From: Maribacter thermophilus
Lineage (GTDB): Bacteria; Bacteroidota; Bacteroidia; Flavobacteriales; Flavobacteriaceae
NCBI RefSeq assembly: GCF_001020565.1
Contig: NZ_LDAS01000001.1
Span: 1,838,985-1,902,984, forward strand
Direction: 5' to 3'
DNA: 64,000 nucleotides
This document shows, piece by piece, positions 28,011 to 37,251 of the stretch. The position numbers and the translations under genes were made by a program. The notes beneath the pieces were generated by a model. That model did no database searches. It saw only the letters and a list, made by a program, of their open reading frames with translations, and was not told where the DNA came from. Every line of letters starts with the position of its first letter. The first letter of the stretch is position 1.

Positions 28011-28886
28011 TTATTCTAAAGCGGTATCTCCTTCATTCGGATTATAGGTATAGTTGAATGTATATACCCTAGATTCGTCCGTAAAAGGATCCGGTTCCGC
28101 TGGTGCATCTCTATAATAGCTTATAATTTCCACTTTTGCATACTTACCGTCATGCGTACGGAACACTAATATTTTTCCGGGTATAGGCGTAATGGTATAG
28201 GTTGCGGAATTGTAATTATACCAGCCATTATCGCTCCCTGTGGCGATGGCAAAAGCCCCTTCCGAATCTTGAGCGAAAGTAAGACCCTCAGCACTTGTGA
28301 TATCAGAGAAAACACCGCTTTCTATAGAAACCCCTGCATCCCCATTACGAACGGGCTCATCTTCGGTACCGGTAGCAGTGCCTCCATTTACGGCAATAGT
28401 AGTTCCTCTAAAGGCAATATCCCAATCGGTGTCGCTATCGGTTACAGCTCCCGATTCGAAACTGAATTTTGTAAAAGGCCCTCCAACAGCTTCTCCTTGT
28501 CCTCCCGTTTGAGGTGCTTCTAGATTGCTTACCGTCTCCGAGATCAAATCGGATAAAACCGTAAAATCCGTAGGATACGATTTTGTATAGCCATTAGCAA
28601 CCAACACCAATTCTCCGGTGGTAGCTCCGGAAGGTATTGTGGCCACTATTTGGGTACTGGTAGCGGAAACAATAGTTGCCTCAACACCATTAAAAGTCAA
28701 GGAAATGTCGGAAGTATCGGTAGGGAAATCTGTCCCAGTAATAACGATTTCCGCCCCTACAGTTGCCGAAGTTGGTGAAACCTCTGTAATAACGAACTCC
28801 GAAGCCGAATCGCCATCGTCATCGGAACAGCTAACGAATGCCGTAAAAATAAATAGTAAGCTAAATAACTTTAATGTGGTTTTCAT
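28011..28886 (-). CDS. HmuY family heme-binding-like lipoprotein with N-terminal IPT/TIG domain
   Basis: 291 aa. Lipobox FVSC followed by SDDDGD; the acidic run after Cys resembles the Bacteroidota surface-export signal, so a surface location is likely (inference). Residues ~30-112 form an IPT/TIG domain (EVSPTSATVGAEIVITGTDFP). Residues ~125-290 match HmuY (WDIAFRGTTIAVNGG, YNYNSATYTITPIPGKILVFRTHDGKYAKVEIISYY). HmuY proteins capture heme and pass it to a TonB receptor; heme ligands are not conserved enough to name here. It starts 5 bases after the TonB receptor gene: one operon. Confidence 0.93.
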   Translation of the reverse strand: MKTTLKLFSLLFIFTAFVSCSDDDGDSASEFVITEVSPTSATVGAEIVITGTDFPTDTSDISLTFNGVEATIVSATSTQIVATIPSGATTGELVLVANGYTKSYPTDFTVLSDLISETVSNLEAPQTGGQGEAVGGPFTKFSFESGAVTDSDTDWDIAFRGTTIAVNGGTATGTEDEPVRNGDAGVSIESGVFSDITSAEGLTFAQDSEGAFAIATGSDNGWYNYNSATYTITPIPGKILVFRTHDGKYAKVEIISYYRDAPAEPDPFTDESRVYTFNYTYNPNEGDTALE

Positions 28887-28891
28887 GGTAT

Positions 28892-30988
28892 TTAAAATTT
28901 AATATTAAGTTTTGTGAATAATTGTCTTCCAGGGTTAATTAAAACTTCTGTACCGCTAGCGGCCAATGGGTTTGACCCCTTATAATCGAAAAGATTCGTA
29001 GCTCCAACTTGCAGCTGAAAATTGCGATAGAAAGTTTTGGCAAAAGTGAGGTTTACCAAGGCATAGCCATCGACAAAAGAATTATCGAAAGTGTCCAATA
29101 TATCATTACCGTTACGATCTGCCATACCAAACTTGCTCCTGTAGACGACCCTTAAATTGGCATTTGCATTCCATGCCGGAATTTCTTTGAAAATCTTGAA
29201 ATTAATCGTGTGACGCGATCTGTTTTCCAACCCAAAATAATCGGACTTGGACAAACTCACCGTTTGTAACGTTTCTGGATCTCTTGCATATACATCTCCA
29301 TTCTCGATGTCCGCTTCTTTATCCTTATCGTACGCATACAACAATTGATAGCCAGCGGAAAGGTCAAAATTTGGAAAAGGCATATATTTTATATCCACTT
29401 CCAAACCTTGGGTATAAACACTTTCACGGTTTATATATCCGAAAACATTCTGACCGTTTGTTTTGGAGGCCAGTATTCTTGTGTCTATAAGGTTCTTGAA
29501 ATCATTTCTAAAAAAATTCAACTCAGAACTTAATTTCCCCTTCTTGTAAACAAATCCGAGATTGTAACCGATAGAACTTTCGGCATCCAAGCGTTCTCCC
29601 AACTCATCTGGGGACACCTGTAAGTTGGCTATTTCACCATTATCTTGCAGTCGTTGAATACCTTCCTCCTCTACTTCTTTGCCAAAAACGGAATAACCTC
29701 CACCGACAGCATTGGTAAAATCAAGGTACAATTGCCTAAAATCGGGTGCCTTAAAACCACTACCTACCGATCCCTTAATGGCAAAAGATGGAGTGATGTC
29801 ATACTTTGCCGAAATTTTTGGACTTAACTGCGAATTATATTCACTATGATGGTCGAACCGGGCGCCCACAATTACGTTCAAGGTTTCCAAGGGCTTAAAA
29901 TCGTACTGGGCATATAAATATTGGGAGTCAAAAGTAACCTTGTCAGAAAATAAAGAACGCGTAAGTACTTCAAAATTATACCCTCCGCCAATAGTTAAGG
30001 TCTTATTTTCTTTAAATGTCAGATTATAACGTATTTCGGGTCTTAACAGCTTTTGATTAAAATCATTTTCCAATAGCAATTCTCCACTATCGACATCAAT
30101 AGAATTTTCATCGGTGATATAATTGGTATAGTACAACTCATATTGAAAGTTGCTTTTATCGGAAACCTTATGGTCTATTTTTAACTGTGCATTGGCATCC
30201 TTTTCTTCACTGGCCCCGGATGCCACATCAAATTCTTGAAAGAAGTAACGGCCAGAGGCAAAAAACTTCCATTTATCATCTAGATCATAATACACCCGCC
30301 CATTAAAAGTATAATTAAAGAACGGGTCTACGGTCTGCCCTTCTTCATCTGGCGTTAAATCATAACCATCGGTACTTAACCTATCTACAAATATTGAATA
30401 GCCAAAATTTTTAGCTCGCTGGCTTAAACTAATATTGGTATTCTGATTGTTAAACGTTGCGGTACGGTGCGACACTTCCCCCGAAAAAATCTCTTTTGTC
30501 GGTTTTTCCGTTATGATATTGATGACCCCACCCAAAGCTTCCGATCCAAAAAGACTGGAAGAAGGCCCTCTTACCACCTCAATTTGCTTAACGTTGCCAA
30601 TAGCGAATCTGCTCAGGTCCAAATTACCGGAGCTACGCCCAACCACCGGTACACCATCTATCAGTACCAAAATATAATCTGAGGCAATGCCTTGCATTTG
30701 CACCCCTTCACCACCTCCCGTAGTGGCATCGGGAGTTAAAATTACTCCAGTCTGCTCTCTTAGTATTTGATCCAAACGAGTTACGCCGGTCTGTTGTAGT
30801 TGTTTTTTATTTATTAAGGTGACGGGCAATGGCAAAGAAGACATTTGCCTAATGGTTCGGGTCGCCGTGACAATAACCTCATCTAGATTTTGTACAAATA
30901 CCGAATCCTTATTGGTTTCGGGTTTCTGTGCAAAACCAACCGTAGCACATACAAAAAGAAAGGATAAAACAACCTTATTTAGATTCAT
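28892..30988 (-). CDS. TonB-dependent outer-membrane receptor (heme/iron type, HmuR-like)
   Basis: 698 aa. Signal peptide to FAQ (~21). A TonB-box-like DEVIVTATR follows near 35-43. The plug domain (~45-160) has QTGVTRLDQILREQTGV, LVLIDGVPVVGRSSG, IEVVRGPSSSLFGSEALGGVINIIT. The 22-strand barrel ends with aromatic F at the very C-terminus (RQLFTKLNIKF), the insertion signal. It imports a ligand, most likely heme or an iron chelate given the HmuY partner and the divergent PepSY-reductase operon. Its promoter shares an operator with that operon (31005-31054). Confidence 0.95.
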   Translation of the reverse strand: MNLNKVVLSFLFVCATVGFAQKPETNKDSVFVQNLDEVIVTATRTIRQMSSLPLPVTLINKKQLQQTGVTRLDQILREQTGVILTPDATTGGGEGVQMQGIASDYILVLIDGVPVVGRSSGNLDLSRFAIGNVKQIEVVRGPSSSLFGSEALGGVINIITEKPTKEIFSGEVSHRTATFNNQNTNISLSQRAKNFGYSIFVDRLSTDGYDLTPDEEGQTVDPFFNYTFNGRVYYDLDDKWKFFASGRYFFQEFDVASGASEEKDANAQLKIDHKVSDKSNFQYELYYTNYITDENSIDVDSGELLLENDFNQKLLRPEIRYNLTFKENKTLTIGGGYNFEVLTRSLFSDKVTFDSQYLYAQYDFKPLETLNVIVGARFDHHSEYNSQLSPKISAKYDITPSFAIKGSVGSGFKAPDFRQLYLDFTNAVGGGYSVFGKEVEEEGIQRLQDNGEIANLQVSPDELGERLDAESSIGYNLGFVYKKGKLSSELNFFRNDFKNLIDTRILASKTNGQNVFGYINRESVYTQGLEVDIKYMPFPNFDLSAGYQLLYAYDKDKEADIENGDVYARDPETLQTVSLSKSDYFGLENRSRHTINFKIFKEIPAWNANANLRVVYRSKFGMADRNGNDILDTFDNSFVDGYALVNLTFAKTFYRNFQLQVGATNLFDYKGSNPLAASGTEVLINPGRQLFTKLNIKF

Positions 30989-31004
30989 TCCTAATAATTT
31001 TGAG

Positions 31005-31054
31005 CAAATATAGTTTCTTATTTTAATTCAATCTAAATTAAATTTATATTTTTG
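31005..31054. promoter_or_regulatory. Divergent promoters with a shared palindromic operator (iron/heme locus)
   Basis: Leftward -7 box TATATTTG at 31005-31012 (read on the minus strand) serves the TonB receptor. Rightward -7 box TATTTTTG at 31047-31054 serves the DUF6607 gene. Between them is TTTAATT-CAATCTA-AATTAAA at 31022-31042, a 7-7-7 inverted repeat. It fills the -33 to -7 interval of the rightward promoter and overlaps the -33 region of the leftward one. A repressor dimer here would control both units. A Fur- or DtxR-type metalloregulator is inference. Confidence 0.6.
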
Positions 31055-31089
31055 CTTTCGAATTTCTAATACTTAAAGAGTAACATATA

Positions 31090-31995
31090 ATGAAAAGACT
31101 ACTATACCTCGTATTGTTTACCGGTATCACCGCATTCGCACAAAATGCCGAGAACAAAAAACAAAAAGACCAAGACGCCATTAAGAGCATGTGCGGTTGT
31201 TTTGAAGTAACCTTCAATTTTGCGGAAACATTCAATTATAGCAACGATTCTTTATACCGCCCGTCAAAAACAAAAATTGACAAGGGCTTGGAATGGGCCC
31301 AATTGGTAACCGATGAAGACGATAAAATATCAATACAGCACTTACTGCAAGTCGGAAACCCATCTAAGCCTATGATCGTAAAACATTGGAGACAAGATTG
31401 GTTGTACGAGAACACTGATTTTTACCTATATAATGCCGACAACGAATGGACCTATAAAAAGGAAGATTCTTCTCAAGTAAAAGGGCAATGGACACAAAAA
31501 GTATATCAGGTTGACGACAGCCCACGTTATGAAGGCTCGGCTACATGGGTACATGTAGACGGTAAAAGTTTCTGGGAAAACACTACCCCGGCCCCATTAC
31601 CAAGAAGAGAGTATACAACCCGTGGCGACTACAACCTTACCATGAGGGGAAACCGTCATGAAATTACCGATAACGGCTGGGTTCACGACCAAGACAACGA
31701 CAAAATCATAAGAGAGGACGGTAAAGAAGATGTCATCTTGGCAAAAGAGAAAGGATACAACACCTATGTAAGAGTTTCTGACGAACGCTGCCAGGCCGCT
31801 TCTGATTGGTGGAAAGAAAACCAAGACAAATGGGCCAAGGTACGCGCTAAGTGGAATAAGGTTTATGCCAAGAACACAGATTTGACACTAAAAGAAAAGG
31901 TAAATAACAAACTGTTGTACAAGTACCTATTTGATGATGAAGTAACTACCGATAAAAAGATAGAGTCCATTATAGATTCGTTTGTAACACAATAA
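31090..31995 (+). CDS. Secreted DUF6607 family protein
   Basis: 301 aa. Signal peptide MKRLLYLVLFTGITAFAQ. The mature start has MCGCFEVTFNFAETF (Cys pair near 37-39), then Trp-rich stretches: VKHWRQDWLYENTDFY, WTYKKED, WTQKVYQVDD, YEGSATWVHVDGKSFWEN and the DYNLTMRGNRHEIT core. The helical tail has SDWWKENQDKWAKVRAKW. This matches DUF6607 as I know it, a family without a defined function. First gene of a four-gene operon with ankyrin, DUF2271 and PepSY reductase genes (4-base gap to the next). Periplasmic or outer-membrane role in iron/heme handling is inferred from context. Confidence 0.85.
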   Translation: MKRLLYLVLFTGITAFAQNAENKKQKDQDAIKSMCGCFEVTFNFAETFNYSNDSLYRPSKTKIDKGLEWAQLVTDEDDKISIQHLLQVGNPSKPMIVKHWRQDWLYENTDFYLYNADNEWTYKKEDSSQVKGQWTQKVYQVDDSPRYEGSATWVHVDGKSFWENTTPAPLPRREYTTRGDYNLTMRGNRHEITDNGWVHDQDNDKIIREDGKEDVILAKEKGYNTYVRVSDERCQAASDWWKENQDKWAKVRAKWNKVYAKNTDLTLKEKVNNKLLYKYLFDDEVTTDKKIESIIDSFVTQ

Positions 31996-31999
31996 AAAT

Positions 32000-33496
32000 A
32001 TGAGAACTAAGATCAAAAACACTGTCGCGTTTCTTTTATTCATAACGACCCTAGCATCGGCCCAAGAGAATAAATTCTTGAATAGAAATTATTGGAAAAC
32101 AAACCCGTCAATAGAACAAATCGAAAAAGATATTGCCGCAGGCAATGACCCTGCCGAGCTAACAAGTTCTATGTTCGACCCCGTATGTTTTGCCCTATTG
32201 GCAAAAACGGACAACGGTACCATTAAATATTTGTTGGGCAAAGATGGAAACAACGTGGATAAATTGACCCATGACGGTCGAACCTATGCCTTTTGGGCTG
32301 CTAACACCAGCAATTTGGAAATATTAAAATACTTGGTACAAAAGGGGGCCAAGGTAAATATTGAAGATAGCCATGGTTATTCCGTTGCAAATTTTGCTGC
32401 CGTAACAGGTCAATTAAACACTGAAATGTATGATTTTCTATTGGCCAATGGTGCTGACCTAAAAACCGAAAAAAATCATGATGGGGCCAATGCCCTTTTA
32501 TTGGCCGCTTCTTTCGCGAAAGACTTTGAAATCATAGATTATTTTGTAGAAAAAGGGCTTAGCATAAATAGTATAGACATATATGAAAACGGTATTTTCA
32601 ACTATGCGGTCAAAGGCGGAAACATTCCGGTGTTAAAGAAATTGGTAGAAAAAGGTCTTCCTTATAACACTATCGACAAAAAAGGAAGCAATGCCATGCT
32701 TCTTGCCAGCCAAGGCACAAGGCGTACCCAAAACACTTTGGAAGTGTATAAATACCTAAAAGAACTGGGTATACCTGTAAATATTGCGGATAAGGAAGGT
32801 AAAACCCCTCTTCATTATATCTCTGGTCGCAACAAAGATATTGACACCTACAGGTTTTTTATTGAAAACGGTGTCGATGTAAAAAAACAGGATGCATCCG
32901 GGACAACGCCATTTATGAACGCCGCAAGAACCAACGACTTAGAGGTTGTAAAATATTTGTTCAACTATGTTGAGGATATTAACGCCCATGACAAGAACGG
33001 ACGCTCTGCCCTGGCTATGGCCGTTGACAAAAACAAGGTGGAAGTTATCGATTTCTTACTGGAAAAAGGAGCGGATATCAATACGACCGACAAGAAGGGA
33101 AATAACCTAGCATTTTATCTTCTTGGAAATTATAATGCCAAGAATCCAGAAATTTTCGAAAGCAAACTTAACTTGTTACAAAAACATGGCTTGGACTTAA
33201 CCAAGACCCAAAACAACGGAAATACGTTACTGCATTTGGCCGCCAAAGAAAACAACCTTGAGCTACTAAAACGCCTAGAAGAATTCGACATTGACATCAA
33301 CAAAAAAAACAACGATGGCAATACTGTCTTACATATAGCCGCCATGACCTCTAAAAATGATGATATCTTACGATACCTTATTAAAATAGGAGCGGATAAA
33401 AACATAAAAACAGATTTTGAAGAAAGTGTCTATGATTTGGCGAATGAAAACGAGCAATTAAAAAAACATGGAATAGGTTTAACATTTCTAAAGTAG
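32000..33496 (+). CDS. Secreted ankyrin-repeat protein
   Basis: 498 aa. Signal peptide MRTKIKNTVAFLLFITTLASAQ, which is unusual for ankyrin proteins since most are cytoplasmic. About twelve ankyrin repeats from ~residue 60 to the end; clear units include NLEILKYLVQKGAKVNIEDSHG, KVEVIDFLLEKGADINTTD and NTVLHIAAMTSKNDDILRYL. A protein-protein scaffold in the periplasm is the natural reading. It starts 4 bases after the DUF6607 stop and is followed (77 bases) by DUF2271. No enzyme domain. Confidence 0.93.
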   Translation: MRTKIKNTVAFLLFITTLASAQENKFLNRNYWKTNPSIEQIEKDIAAGNDPAELTSSMFDPVCFALLAKTDNGTIKYLLGKDGNNVDKLTHDGRTYAFWAANTSNLEILKYLVQKGAKVNIEDSHGYSVANFAAVTGQLNTEMYDFLLANGADLKTEKNHDGANALLLAASFAKDFEIIDYFVEKGLSINSIDIYENGIFNYAVKGGNIPVLKKLVEKGLPYNTIDKKGSNAMLLASQGTRRTQNTLEVYKYLKELGIPVNIADKEGKTPLHYISGRNKDIDTYRFFIENGVDVKKQDASGTTPFMNAARTNDLEVVKYLFNYVEDINAHDKNGRSALAMAVDKNKVEVIDFLLEKGADINTTDKKGNNLAFYLLGNYNAKNPEIFESKLNLLQKHGLDLTKTQNNGNTLLHLAAKENNLELLKRLEEFDIDINKKNNDGNTVLHIAAMTSKNDDILRYLIKIGADKNIKTDFEESVYDLANENEQLKKHGIGLTFLK

Positions 33497-33573
33497 CCCC
33501 AAAAATTTAGTTCTAAGACACATACATTATCAATTATAGAAAATTGTTGGTATCTGCCAACAGCGGAAAAAAC

Positions 33574-34065
33574 ATGAAAACACATATAAAAAATTTAATT
33601 GTAGCCATAGGTTTAATTTTTGTTTTAGGAGCTTTTACCATCCCACCTAAAAACATCAACTATAAATGTATGATACAGCTGACCAATTATACTGGAGAAG
33701 GTGCATATATAGTAGTATCTATTTTAGATAAAAACAATGACTATATAGAAACACTTTATGTACAAGGTGACGACAATGAATGGTACCGCGACCTTGAAGA
33801 ATGGTGGAAAAAGTACTACGGCAAAAAAAGACCCGACATCGATGCCATTACAGGGGAAACGGTTACCGGAGGACAACGTAAAATGACAATTCTCCGCATA
33901 CCTGAAGATAAAATTGATTCGGGCTATAAAATTAGGTTCGAGTCTGCCGTAGAGGACCAAGAATATTACAAAGATGATGTAGAGTTCGACCTTACCCAAG
34001 ACAATCTAAATTCAAAAATAGAAGGTAAAGGTTTTATTAGATACATACGTATGATTCCGCAATAA
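33574..34065 (+). CDS. Secreted DUF2271 protein
   Basis: 163 aa from ATG 33574; the ORF extends to a TTG at 33544, but the ATG opens a signal peptide (KNLIVAIGLIFVLGAFT). The mature part contains YKCMIQLTNYTGEGAYIVV, VQGDDNEWYRDLEEWWKKY, DIDAITGETVTGGQRKMTI and YKIRFESAVEDQEYY: the DUF2271 pattern. The family is found beside PepSY-type membrane reductases in iron-regulated loci; biochemical role unknown. Ends 8 bases before the reductase gene. Confidence 0.9.
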   Translation: MKTHIKNLIVAIGLIFVLGAFTIPPKNINYKCMIQLTNYTGEGAYIVVSILDKNNDYIETLYVQGDDNEWYRDLEEWWKKYYGKKRPDIDAITGETVTGGQRKMTILRIPEDKIDSGYKIRFESAVEDQEYYKDDVEFDLTQDNLNSKIEGKGFIRYIRMIPQ

Positions 34066-34073
34066 AAAGGTTT

Positions 34074-36272
34074 ATGACCCTATCTATTTGGAGGTACAGC
34101 CATTTACTTTTGGCCTTAATTTCATCACTTTTTTTAATTTTAGCATCGGTCACTGGGTTTATCTTATCATTTGAACCGATACAAAAAGCCGTACTGCCCT
34201 ATGGTGGGCATGATATTAAAAAAATCTCATTGGCTCAAACCATTGATGCGTTGAACAGTACCTACGATGAAGTTCTTAGCATAGAGGTCGATGAAAATGA
34301 TTTTGTACTTGCTTCCGTAGTAACGAACAAGGGAAATAACGAGACCATCTACATAGACCCCTTAACAGGAGACAACCTGGGCAGCCCAAAACCCGAATCC
34401 GCCATTTTTTCCTTTACAAGAACCTTACACCGTTCTTTGTTCTTAAAGGGTTTAGGGCGAGCCTTTGTTGGCATTGCCTCTCTTTTATTATGCTTTATAG
34501 CCATTACCGGACTCTTATTGATCATAAAAAGACAAGGAGGCTTATTACGTTTATTTTCGAAAGTACAGAAAGAGTACTTTGAAATGTACTACCATGTTAT
34601 TTTGGGCAGATGGACCTTAATTCCGATTATAATTGTATCGGTAACCGGCGTCTATCTCTCTGCAGAAAAATTTAATCTACTACCATTAAACCGACTTAAA
34701 CATCAAATATCGATATCAGAAACCAAGATAGACCTGGACAAAAAACCTGCCGATCTTGCCTTGCTAAAGCAGCTAAACCTGCATGAAGTCCGTTTGGTAA
34801 ACTTTCCTTTTTCCGAAGACCCTGAGGACTATTTTGAAATTTCACTTAAAGACAAAGAACTATACGTTCATCAATATACAGGTGAAATACTAAGCGAAGT
34901 ACATTACCCTTTTAGTTTTTTGGCCAAGCAGTGGAGCTTGGTTTTACATACAGGGCGAGGATCTATCATATGGTCCATAGCACTATTGACAGTGAGCATC
35001 TCTATCCTCTTTTTTATCTATTCGGGATTGATAATGTGGAGAAAAAGAGTAAATAACACCAAAATAGATACTGCCGCAACCGATAAAGATGAATCTACGC
35101 ATATTATTCTGGTGGCTTCAGAAACCGGCTCTACGTTCAACTTTGCCAAACAATTAAAGGAAGCCCTTATAAATAGTGGAAAAACAGTTTATATGTCACA
35201 TATGAACGAATACACTACTTATGACAAAGCGGAACATCTGATTATTTTAGCAGCTACCTACGGCAATGGTGAGTCTACGAGCAATGCCAGAAAATTCAAA
35301 TCTAAATTTGAAACCATCGACCCCCTGCACAACCTAAAATATACGGTAGTGGGTTTTGGCTCTAAACAATACCCTAATTATTGTGCCTTTGCCATTGAAA
35401 TAGACAATTTACTAAGAAAAAAAGATGGTTTTGAAGAGACGCTCCCAGTATACAAAATAAACAATCAAAATGCTACCGATTTTCATGATTGGACCGAAAA
35501 ATGGTCTGCAAAAACCGGAGTGCCGATCAAATTGAAAAATACGGTCGTCAAGAACAAGGCCTCGAAACCTTCTTTTTTTAAGGTAATAGCAAAAACAAAT
35601 CCTAACGGGGACAATACCTTTCTATTAAAATTACGACCAGAAAAAAAATTATCTTTTAAATCTGGTGATCTAGCGGGTATCATACCCGAAAAAGATCGGA
35701 TAGAGCGATCCTATTCCATCGCAAGAATCAAAGATGATATTCTCTTAAGTATAAAAAGACATGATTTGGGGGTCTGCTCCAATTACTTGAACCAATTGAA
35801 AATAAACACTACGATTCCGATATACATACATCGGAACAAGAAATTTCATTTCCCTAAAAAATCACCTTTGGTAATACTGATAGCCAATGGAACGGGATTG
35901 GCCCCGTTTCTTGGTATGTTACACGAAAACAAAAAACATATTCCCGTTCATCTTTTTTTAGGGGTCAGAAACAAAAAATCGGTTGAAATATATAAAGATG
36001 AGCTGGACAATGCCCTTAAATCAAATAAATTAACCCAATTACATGTTGCCTATTCCAGAGAAAATTCAAATGATTATGTGCAAGACCTAATCAAGGAAAA
36101 CCTAAACTTAGTTCTGGACACTTTTACTGCAGGCGGACATGTTATGATCTGTGGAGCTTTACAAATGCAAAATGCCGTTCTTGACATTATTGAAAACAGC
36201 ACACAAACCTCCTTAGAGAAATCGTTGATCGAATATGAAGAAAATGGGCAGTTAAAATTAGATTGTTACTAA
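34074..36272 (+). CDS. PepSY transmembrane - flavodoxin - FNR fusion reductase
   Basis: 732 aa. Residues 1-~330 are a PepSY_TM module: TM segment 10-32, PepSY-like loop, TM helices near 140-160, 180-200 and 300-320, with His in YSHLLLAL, LHRSLFLKG, YYHVILGRW and LHTGRGSI, possible heme ligands. Residues ~342-490 are a flavodoxin domain (ASETGSTFNFAKQLK, AATYGNGEST, VGFGSKQYPNYC). Residues ~499-732 are an FAD/NADPH reductase: RSYSIA for FAD near 545, NGTGLAPFLGML for NADPH near 605, and a final aromatic Tyr. Electrons likely flow from cytoplasmic NADPH through FAD and FMN to the membrane part, reducing ferric iron or heme in the periplasm (inference). Confidence 0.93.
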   Translation: MTLSIWRYSHLLLALISSLFLILASVTGFILSFEPIQKAVLPYGGHDIKKISLAQTIDALNSTYDEVLSIEVDENDFVLASVVTNKGNNETIYIDPLTGDNLGSPKPESAIFSFTRTLHRSLFLKGLGRAFVGIASLLLCFIAITGLLLIIKRQGGLLRLFSKVQKEYFEMYYHVILGRWTLIPIIIVSVTGVYLSAEKFNLLPLNRLKHQISISETKIDLDKKPADLALLKQLNLHEVRLVNFPFSEDPEDYFEISLKDKELYVHQYTGEILSEVHYPFSFLAKQWSLVLHTGRGSIIWSIALLTVSISILFFIYSGLIMWRKRVNNTKIDTAATDKDESTHIILVASETGSTFNFAKQLKEALINSGKTVYMSHMNEYTTYDKAEHLIILAATYGNGESTSNARKFKSKFETIDPLHNLKYTVVGFGSKQYPNYCAFAIEIDNLLRKKDGFEETLPVYKINNQNATDFHDWTEKWSAKTGVPIKLKNTVVKNKASKPSFFKVIAKTNPNGDNTFLLKLRPEKKLSFKSGDLAGIIPEKDRIERSYSIARIKDDILLSIKRHDLGVCSNYLNQLKINTTIPIYIHRNKKFHFPKKSPLVILIANGTGLAPFLGMLHENKKHIPVHLFLGVRNKKSVEIYKDELDNALKSNKLTQLHVAYSRENSNDYVQDLIKENLNLVLDTFTAGGHVMICGALQMQNAVLDIIENSTQTSLEKSLIEYEENGQLKLDCY

Positions 36273-36326
36273 CAATAAAACAACCCGATAAACCAACCAG
36301 ACTGTACGACCCTACATCATATAAAA

Positions 36327-37196
36327 TCAGTGGTATTTTGAGAACAGCTCAGTGGCTTTGTTATAAGCAGCTTCAAAAACCATCCAATTAACCCCTGTAT
36401 CGGCTTTTTGTTCCGTTAGATATGAAAGCATTTTTTCTGTGGGCATATTACCCGTCAGCTCATCTTTAGCCATGGGGCACCCCCCGAAGCCTTGAACCGC
36501 GCCATCAAATCTTCTACATCCCGCCTTGTAGGCTGCATCTACCTTTTCGTGCCACTTGGTGGGTGTGGTATGTAAATGTGCACCAAACTCGATATGTGGG
36601 TATTTGGGTATCAGATTGGTAAAAAGGTAATTGATAGTTTCGGCATCGGACGTTCCTACAGTATCGGACAGGGATAATATTCTAGCCCCCATCGTAGCTA
36701 ATTTTTCTGTCCATTCCCCTACTATCTCCACATTCCAAGGGTCGCCGTACGGGTTTCCAAAGCCCATAGATATATAGGTGACCACCTCCTTGTTTGCCTT
36801 ATCGGCAATATTAAAGATTTCTTGAAGGGTTTGTACAGACTGCTCTATAGTTTTATGGGTATTACGCATTTGAAAATTCTCTGAAATCGAAAATGGAAAA
36901 CCCAAATAATCTATTTCTGGATGCTCCGCAGCATCTTGTGCCCCACGCACATTGGCAATAATGGCCAATAGCTTACTTTTTGTCCTTGATAGATCCAACA
37001 ACGACAATACCTTTGCCGTGTCCACCATTTGTGGTATGGCCTTGGGAGACACGAAACTACCAAAATCTATGGTGTCAAAGCCACAGCCTAGCAACGACTG
37101 AATATACCTTACCTTATCCTCTGTAGGAATAAGATGCTTAATGCCCTGCATGGCATCTCTCGGACATTCTATTAATTTTACTTTTGTGTTGGACAT
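36327..37196 (-). CDS. Hydroxymethylglutaryl-CoA lyase
   Basis: 289 aa. It cleaves HMG-CoA to acetyl-CoA and acetoacetate in leucine breakdown. TIM barrel of the HMGL-like family: ECPRDAMQG carries the catalytic Arg-Asp, GAHLHTTP provides the two metal-binding His, GFGGCPMAKDELTGNMPTE holds the catalytic Cys loop and the metal-binding Asn. The ECPRDAMQ start differs from the common PRDGLQ form but is usual in Bacteroidota. Monocistronic, convergent with the PepSY operon (54 bases apart, no obvious terminator). Confidence 0.93.
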   Translation of the reverse strand: MSNTKVKLIECPRDAMQGIKHLIPTEDKVRYIQSLLGCGFDTIDFGSFVSPKAIPQMVDTAKVLSLLDLSRTKSKLLAIIANVRGAQDAAEHPEIDYLGFPFSISENFQMRNTHKTIEQSVQTLQEIFNIADKANKEVVTYISMGFGNPYGDPWNVEIVGEWTEKLATMGARILSLSDTVGTSDAETINYLFTNLIPKYPHIEFGAHLHTTPTKWHEKVDAAYKAGCRRFDGAVQGFGGCPMAKDELTGNMPTEKMLSYLTEQKADTGVNWMVFEAAYNKATELFSKYH

Positions 37197-37251
37197 ATAT
37201 GTAAAAATACAAACTAGCTTTTACAAGAGAACAAAATCAACAACATTACTA

